NCBI RefSeq assembly: GCF_040147005.1
Contig: NZ_JAMSHO010000001.1
Span: 3,717,918 to 3,781,917, forward strand
Origin: Halomonas sp. H10-9-1
GTDB taxonomy: Bacteria; Pseudomonadota; Gammaproteobacteria; Pseudomonadales; Halomonadaceae
Direction: 5' to 3'
Length of the DNA: 64,000 nucleotides
Shown here: positions 59,536 to 64,000 of the stretch, in pieces
Numbering within the stretch: position 1 is the stretch's first letter
Layout of the letters: the number at the start of each line of letters is the position of its first letter
Translations under genes and position numbers: made by a program
Notes under the pieces: model-generated
Database searches by the model: none
Told to the model about the DNA's origin: nothing
What the model saw: only the letters and a program-made list of their open reading frames with translations

Positions 59536-59541
59536 GCCTGC

Positions 59542-60909
59542 CTACTTGCCGATACAGAAGCTGCCGAAGATCTCGCCGAGCAGGTCGTCGGCGCTGAACT
59601 CCCCGGTGATCTCGCCCAGTGCCTGCTGGGCGTCGCGCAGGTCCTCCGCGAGCAGCTCGCCGGCCCCGAAGCCCGAGAGCTGGGCCTCGCCGTTGTGAAG
59701 CGCCCGCTCGGCGCGATCCAGGGCGTCGAGGTGGCGGCGGCGGGCCGAGAAGCGTCCCTCTGCCGTCGCATTGAAGCCCATCACCTCCTTGAGGTGCGCC
59801 TTCAGGTTATCCACACCCTCTGTGGTCTTCGCGGAGAGCCTGACGATGGGAGTGGTTGTGGATAAGTCGAGTCCCGGGCGCTCCTCGCTGGCGTCGATCT
59901 TGTTGCGTACCAGGGTCAGCCGCGAGGGGTCGGGTAGCCGGGCCACGAACTCGGGCCAGATCGCCATCGGGTCGGTGGCGTCGGTGGCCGCGGCATCAAC
60001 CAGCAGCAGCACCCGGTCGGCCTTCTCGATCTCTGCCCAGGCGCGAGCCACACCGATCTGCTCCACGGCGTCCGGCGTGTCGCGCAGGCCGGCGGTGTCG
60101 ATGATATGCAGTGGCATGCCGTCGATATGGATGTGTTCGCGCAGCACGTCGCGGGTGGTGCCGGCAATGTCGGTGACGATGGCGGTCTCCTGCTCGGTCA
60201 GGGCGTTGAGCAGGCTGGACTTGCCGGCATTGGGGCGACCGGCGATCACCACGCTCATGCCCTCGCGCATCAGTGCACCCTGGCCGGCGGCGGCACGCAC
60301 CGCGGCGAGCTCCTGCAGCACGCTGGCGAGCATCTCGGTGACGCGGCCATCCCCCAGGAAGTCGATCTCCTCCTCGGGAAAGTCGATGGCCGCCTCCACA
60401 TAGATGCGCAGTTCGATCAGGCGCTCCACTAGGCCCTCGACCCGGCGCGAGAAGTCTCCCTGCAGGGAACGCAGGGCGTTCTCGGCGGCGGCACGGGAGC
60501 TGGCGTCGATCAGGTCGGCGATCGCCTCGGCCTGGGCCAGGTCGAGCTTGTCGTTGAGGAAGGCGCGCTCGGAGAACTCGCCCGGGCGGGCCGGGCGCGC
60601 GCCCAGCGCGATGCAGCGCTCCAGCAGCAGGTCCATGATCACCGGTCCACCGTGGCCCTGCAGTTCCAGGACATCCTCGCCGGTGAAGGAGTGTGGACCC
60701 GGGAAGAACAGCGCGATGCCCTCGTCGAGTACCGTCTCTTCGCCCCGGAAGGGCCCGTAATGGGCGCGGCGTGGCGCGGGGCACTGGCCTATCATCGCCT
60801 CGGCGAGCGTCGCGCTGAGCGGGCCCGAGACGCGGATGATACCGACCCCGCCGCGTCCCGGCGGTGTGGCCAGTGCGGCGATGGTGTCCTGGTCGTGAAG
60901 CGGGGCCAT
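59542..60909 (-). CDS. mnmE: tRNA modification GTPase MnmE (TrmE)
   Basis: 455 residues. N-terminal tetrahydrofolate-binding domain ([22 protein letters not shown]), an inserted G domain with GRPNAGKS (G1), DIAGTTRD (G2/switch I), DTAGLRDT (G3) and NKID (G4), and the conserved C-terminus FCIGK. It works with MnmG. Two perfect DnaA boxes lie in its 3' third. Preceded by a hairpin at 60966-60988 and yidC. Confidence 0.98.
   Translation of the reverse strand: MAPLHDQDTIAALATPPGRGGVGIIRVSGPLSATLAEAMIGQCPAPRRAHYGPFRGEETVLDEGIALFFPGPHSFTGEDVLELQGHGGPVIMDLLLERCIALGARPARPGEFSERAFLNDKLDLAQAEAIADLIDASSRAAAENALRSLQGDFSRRVEGLVERLIELRIYVEAAIDFPEEEIDFLGDGRVTEMLASVLQELAAVRAAAGQGALMREGMSVVIAGRPNAGKSSLLNALTEQETAIVTDIAGTTRDVLREHIHIDGMPLHIIDTAGLRDTPDAVEQIGVARAWAEIEKADRVLLLVDAAATDATDPMAIWPEFVARLPDPSRLTLVRNKIDASEERPGLDLSTTTPIVRLSAKTTEGVDNLKAHLKEVMGFNATAEGRFSARRRHLDALDRAERALHNGEAQLSGFGAGELLAEDLRDAQQALGEITGEFSADDLLGEIFGSFCIGK
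59807..59865. promoter_or_regulatory. Two perfect DnaA boxes inside mnmE
   Basis: TTATCCACA (59807-59815) and TGTGGATAA (59857-59865) are exact matches in opposite orientation, 41 bp apart, within the GTPase coding region. Confidence 0.55.
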
Positions 60910-60965
60910 GGGGGGTCTCCTCGGCGTGATGCCAGCATTGTCGTTGCGGCTCCCCTGAAACGCCA

Positions 60966-60988
60966 GACCCCCGCTCGGGGCGGGGGTC
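60966..60988 (-). terminator. Hairpin between yidC and mnmE
   Basis: GACCCCCGC / GCGGGGGTC stem with a 5-base loop lies 26 bp after the yidC stop and 57 bp before mnmE. The tail on the minus strand (TGGCGTTTC) is not strongly T-rich, so it may only attenuate. Confidence 0.55.
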
Positions 60989-61013
60989 CAGGGAGTCGCT
61001 CAGGCGAGCTCGG

Positions 61014-62702
61014 TCACTTGGTCTTCATGCCCTTGCCCACGCTGGGGTCGTTCTCGATCTTGCGGGTAATCACGTACTGCTGGGCGATGGAGATGATGTT
61101 GTTCACCACCCAGTAGATCACCAGGCCGGCCGGGAACCACAGGAAGAAGAAGGTGAAGACGATGGGCAGCATGCGCATGATCTTCGCCTGCATGGGATCC
61201 GGCGGGGTGGGGTTGAGCAGTTGCTGCACGAACATGGAGGCACCCATCAGGATCGGCAGGATGAACAGCGGATCCTTCACCGAGAGATCCTGGATCCAGA
61301 ACATGAAGGGCGCATGGCGCAGCTCCACGGACTCCAGCAGCATCCAGTAGAGGGCGATGAACACCGGCATCTGCACCAGGATCGGCAGGCAGCCACCCAG
61401 AGGATTGATCTTCTCCTTCTGGTAGAACTTCATCATCTCCTGGGACATCTTCTGGCGATCGCTGCCGTACTGCTCCTTGAGGCGCTGCATCTCCGGGCCC
61501 AGCTTGCGCATGCGGGCCATGGACTTGTAGGCCTTGGCGGAGAGTGGCCACAGCGCGGCCTTGACCAGAATGGTCAGCAGCACGATGGACCAGCCCCAGT
61601 TGCCCACCACGTCATGGATCTTGTCGAGCAGCCAGAACAGCGGGTTGGCGATGAACCACAGCCAGCCGAAGTCGACCGTGAGGTTGAGGTTGGGAGCCAC
61701 GGCTTCCAGGTAGTCCTGCACCTTGGGGCCCACATAGAGGGTGGCGGCGAGGCGAGATTCGCCCTCGGCGGCTACCTGGGTCACCGGGCCGGCGAAGGCG
61801 GCCACATTGCGCCCCCGGGAGTCGGTGGTGGCGTAGTAGAGGTTCTGCTGGCTCTGGGACGGAACCCAGGCGCTGACGAAGTAGTGCTGGATGATCGCGA
61901 CCCAGCCGCCCTCGGCCTCGCGGTTCTCGAAATTACCCTTCTGGATATCCTCGAAGTCGACCTTCAGGTAGCGATCCTCGGGGGTGGAATAGGCCGCGCC
62001 AAGGAAGGAGCGCATGCCCATCTTGGGACCACTGGAAGGATCGCTGCTGTTGTCGCGGGCCAGCTGGCCGATGAAGCGGGCCGAGACGGGCTCCGCGCTG
62101 GTGTTGGCCAGGAAGTATTCGACGTCCACCGCATAGTTGTTGCGCTCGAAGGTGAAACGCTTGGTCACCTGGATGCCGTTGACCTCGCCAACCAGATCGA
62201 CCTCCAGGCGCTTGTCACCCTCGGCCAGGCGATACTCGGTCTTCTCGGGAGCGTAGGCGATGCGTCCCGACTGGCCGTCCAGCTGCAGCCCGGAGCGTGC
62301 CACGTAGCTGCGCGTCTCGCCGTCGGAGAGCATCACATAGGAGCGGTCCGAGTCGAGGGTCAGCTTGTGCTGGGGCAGCGCCGCATAGACGATATCGCCG
62401 CCTTGGGGGTCGATGCGCAGGTCCAGCACGTCGGTCATCACGGCAACCAGATCGCGGCTGGCGGCCGATTCCGGCTCGTCGGGCATGGCCTCGGTCATGC
62501 CATTGCCACTGCTCGTTGCCGGAACCGCCAGGCCATCCGCGGCGCCTTCGGCCAGGGAATCGTTGCCTCCGGGCTGATTGCTGGTGAAGGAGGGAGCCTG
62601 CGGCTCGACGGCCGTCTGGCCATAGTCCTGATTCCACTGCACGACGATCAAATAGGCGAGCACCGCCAGTGGAATCAGCAATAGGAGTCGTTTTACGTCC
62701 AT
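61014..62702 (-). CDS. yidC: Membrane protein insertase YidC
   Basis: 562 residues. N-terminal signal-anchor helix (about 6-22), a large periplasmic beta-sandwich domain (about 50-340), and the five-helix insertase core with the positively charged LRKLGPEMQRLKEQYG loop (about 395-410) and PMFIALYW-like segments. It inserts proteins, including ATP synthase subunit c, into the inner membrane. 135 bp separate it from rnpA; the usual yidD is absent. Confidence 0.97.
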   Translation of the reverse strand: MDVKRLLLLIPLAVLAYLIVVQWNQDYGQTAVEPQAPSFTSNQPGGNDSLAEGAADGLAVPATSSGNGMTEAMPDEPESAASRDLVAVMTDVLDLRIDPQGGDIVYAALPQHKLTLDSDRSYVMLSDGETRSYVARSGLQLDGQSGRIAYAPEKTEYRLAEGDKRLEVDLVGEVNGIQVTKRFTFERNNYAVDVEYFLANTSAEPVSARFIGQLARDNSSDPSSGPKMGMRSFLGAAYSTPEDRYLKVDFEDIQKGNFENREAEGGWVAIIQHYFVSAWVPSQSQQNLYYATTDSRGRNVAAFAGPVTQVAAEGESRLAATLYVGPKVQDYLEAVAPNLNLTVDFGWLWFIANPLFWLLDKIHDVVGNWGWSIVLLTILVKAALWPLSAKAYKSMARMRKLGPEMQRLKEQYGSDRQKMSQEMMKFYQKEKINPLGGCLPILVQMPVFIALYWMLLESVELRHAPFMFWIQDLSVKDPLFILPILMGASMFVQQLLNPTPPDPMQAKIMRMLPIVFTFFFLWFPAGLVIYWVVNNIISIAQQYVITRKIENDPSVGKGMKTK

Positions 62703-62773
62703 GAAGGTTCTGCCCAGTGGGAAGTGAACATGCCAGGGGCGGAAGGCGATTCAGCCGCCCGAGATAGACAAAA

Positions 62774-62790
62774 GCCTGCCGATGGCAGGC
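62774..62790 (-). terminator. Terminator between rnpA and yidC
   Basis: GCCTGCC / GGCAGGC stem with a 3-base loop; on the minus strand it is followed by TTTTGT. It lies 48 bp after the rnpA stop and can separate rpmH-rnpA from yidC. Confidence 0.8.
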
Positions 62791-62837
62791 TGAATTCCGA
62801 ACACGGACTCTCGAGGGTTGCCCCGGCTGCGTCAAGC

Positions 62838-63284
62838 CTAGCCTTGCGAAGGGATGTGCTCATGCTTACGCGGGCTCCGATCGGATGAAGACGGCGCGAC
62901 GCTTGATGACGGGTGTCCTGCGGGCGTCTTCTGGGCCTCGCGTGTCAGTCGTCGCCACATCCCGAACAGCTGCCGGTGCAGGGTCTCGTTGTCCAGATCG
63001 CCCACGCCGCGTCGCGAGAGTATCACGATGTCGACGGCCGGGAGACGATGCTGTTGAAACCGGATCGACTCACGCACCAGCCGCTTGACGCGGTTGCGGT
63101 CCACGGCACGGCGCAGACTCTTCTTGCTGATGACAAGGCCGATGCGGGGATGCCCCAGATCGTTGGGCGTGGCCAGTGCCATCAGCCCCTTGCCATGCAC
63201 CTTGAAGGATGCATTCTCGAAGACCTGGCGATAGTCCCCTGCCGTCAGCAGGCGCAGACGGCGGGGAAACGACTGACGGGGCAC
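62838..63284 (-). CDS. rnpA: Ribonuclease P protein component
   Basis: 148 residues. The RNR motif and surrounding helix (RRAVDRNRVKRLVRESIR, about 58-75) are intact. It assists the RNase P RNA in tRNA 5' processing. The tail from about 118 is a Ser/Pro-rich extension (SSSVAPSSSDRSPRKHEH) beyond the usual length. GTG start at 63284, 13 bp after rpmH. Confidence 0.94.
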   Translation of the reverse strand: MPRQSFPRRLRLLTAGDYRQVFENASFKVHGKGLMALATPNDLGHPRIGLVISKKSLRRAVDRNRVKRLVRESIRFQQHRLPAVDIVILSRRGVGDLDNETLHRQLFGMWRRLTREAQKTPAGHPSSSVAPSSSDRSPRKHEHIPSQG

Positions 63285-63297
63285 GCAGGGTCCGTGA

Positions 63298-63432
63298 TCA
63301 GGCGCTCAGGCGCTTGCGACCCTTGGCGCGACGACGCGCCAGGACGGCACGTCCATTCTTGGTGGCCATCCGGGCACGGAAACCGTGCGTACGCTTACGC
63401 TTCAGGACGCTGGGCTGAAAGGTGCGTTTCAT
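63298..63432 (-). CDS. rpmH: 50S ribosomal protein L34
   Basis: 44 residues, read directly from the minus strand: [18 protein letters not shown]..., ending KGRKRLSA. Both the conserved start and the basic C-terminus ([13 protein letters not shown]) match L34. It is a small 23S rRNA-binding protein of the large subunit. It heads the rpmH-rnpA transcript from the promoter at 63530-63558. Confidence 0.98.
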   Translation of the reverse strand: MKRTFQPSVLKRKRTHGFRARMATKNGRAVLARRRAKGRKRLSA

Positions 63433-63529
63433 AACTCGTTATTCCCACGTGGTTTTCTGGACGATTCGTCGTTTTCGAGGCGCCTGGATTCCCGCTGGGA
63501 ACCCGAGCGTATTCGGTTCAAGACCGGAA

Positions 63530-63558
63530 ATTGTAGTGATTTCCTCCGGGCGGTGCAA
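63530..63558 (-). promoter_or_regulatory. Sigma-70 promoter of rpmH-rnpA
   Basis: Minus strand: TTGCAC (63558-63553), 17-bp spacer, TACAAT (63535-63530). It would give a leader of about 90 bases before the rpmH start at 63432. Confidence 0.78.
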
Positions 63559-63659
63559 TTTTTCTGTGTGTCGATCGCTCGATTGCCCGGATGCCGTTGC
63601 CCCGATTTGCTCACACGAGGAGCGGCAGGCGGCTCGCACAACCCGTTCGCTGCCTATGT

Positions 63660-63945
63660 CCGGCTACCATAATTACAATGTTTATAACCTGTAGTACGTT
63701 GTTATTAATACTGGGGAGCCATTTTGTGGATAAGTCAATTAACATTAACATTCACAAGGATTTAAAGAGATGATACGGCTGTGGACAATGGCGGGATGAA
63801 GGGTGCGTGAGAGTGGGGTATCCTGTGGATGGAAGATGATCTTCTACACAGCCGCCGGTTGCACACAGTTCCACCCCGAGGAAGTCAGCCTATCATCGGC
63901 CTACTTTTCCACAGGCCGTGGAGAGGCGTCGGGGGTGTGGATAAC
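63660..63945. other. Candidate replication origin (rpmH-dnaA type, DnaA-box cluster)
   Basis: Two perfect TGTGGATAA boxes (63725-63733 and 63936-63944), plus near matches at 63780-63788, 63842-63850 and 63905-63913, and a weaker one at 63824. An AT-rich stretch lies at about 63667-63772. No gene is seen from 63433 to 64000. This is where pseudomonads have oriC, with dnaA to the right; dnaA itself is not in the window. A TACAAT at 63961 may be the -10 of its promoter. Confidence 0.75.
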
Positions 63946-64000
63946 CAGCCCCCGGGGCGATACAATGCTCGGCCGTTTTTCGACAAGGTGGTGACGTCGC

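Noticed and set aside
63440..63460. CACGTG-centred sequence as a parS site
   Set aside because: Only the central hexamer fits; the flanks (ATTCC...GTTTT) do not match the parS palindrome. Other CACGTG occurrences (e.g. 17704, 49951, 50391) also fail, so no parS is claimed.
63961..64000. Start of dnaA in the window (GTG at about 63991)
   Set aside because: Too few codons remain to recognise DnaA; GGTGGTGA could equally be its ribosome-binding site.

Overview
The window is a GC-rich gammaproteobacterial chromosome segment, most likely from Halomonas or a close relative in the Halomonadaceae. The assignment rests on gene order (phoBR, split pst operon, glmU-glmS, the complete atpIBEFHAGDC operon, parAB-rsmG-mnmG, then mnmE-yidC-rnpA-rpmH at the right edge) and on protein character, not on a database match. 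It lies at the replication-origin end of the chromosome. It is almost entirely housekeeping: no phage, transposase, CRISPR, rRNA or tRNA was seen.

Layout. 1-13 kb: thpR, an NAD-dependent epimerase-like protein, oxyR-recG, a frameshifted FUSC-family membrane protein, HU, a rubredoxin-reductase-like flavoprotein, ubiC-ubiA, phoB-phoR and cysZ. 13-19 kb: phosphate uptake and control (phoU, pstB, pstA, pstC, pstS, leftward) with PhoB-type boxes before pstS, before pstC and before phoB. 19-26 kb: acyl-CoA thioesterase, a lone TRAP solute-binding protein, uvrD, hexR, a 71-residue unknown protein and a sodium-dependent transporter. 26-33.6 kb: DUF72 protein, glmS, glmU, apbE, uppP, mgtE. 33.7-40.7 kb: the nine-gene F1Fo ATP synthase operon with a recognisable sigma-70 promoter and terminator. 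40.9-45.2 kb: parB, parA, rsmG, mnmG. 45.2-45.95 kb: an AT-rich non-coding block packed with DnaA-box-like 9-mers, followed by a REP-type inverted pair. 46-50 kb: polar amino-acid ABC transporter, erpA, argC. 50-59.5 kb, rightward: CLC protein, hemJ, thiD, hemL, a P-loop kinase-like protein, rdgB, hemW, an OmpA-type lipoprotein, rlmJ. 59.5-63.4 kb, leftward: mnmE, yidC, rnpA, rpmH. 63.5-64 kb: a second AT-rich block with DnaA boxes; dnaA is expected just beyond the window.

How the parts work together. PhoR/PhoB would sense low phosphate and switch on pstS and pstCAB-phoU; three matching PHO boxes support this, and a fourth candidate lies before the unknown 71-residue gene. hemJ, hemL and hemW form a loose tetrapyrrole group. 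glmU/glmS and uppP supply cell-wall precursors. The main points of interest are two separate DnaA-box clusters flanking an 18-kb stretch that splits mnmG from mnmE; perfect DnaA boxes inside that stretch; a PHO box overlapping a divergent gene's start codon; short tandem repeats sitting on or next to stop codons; a CLC protein without the usual proton glutamate; and a missing yidD.
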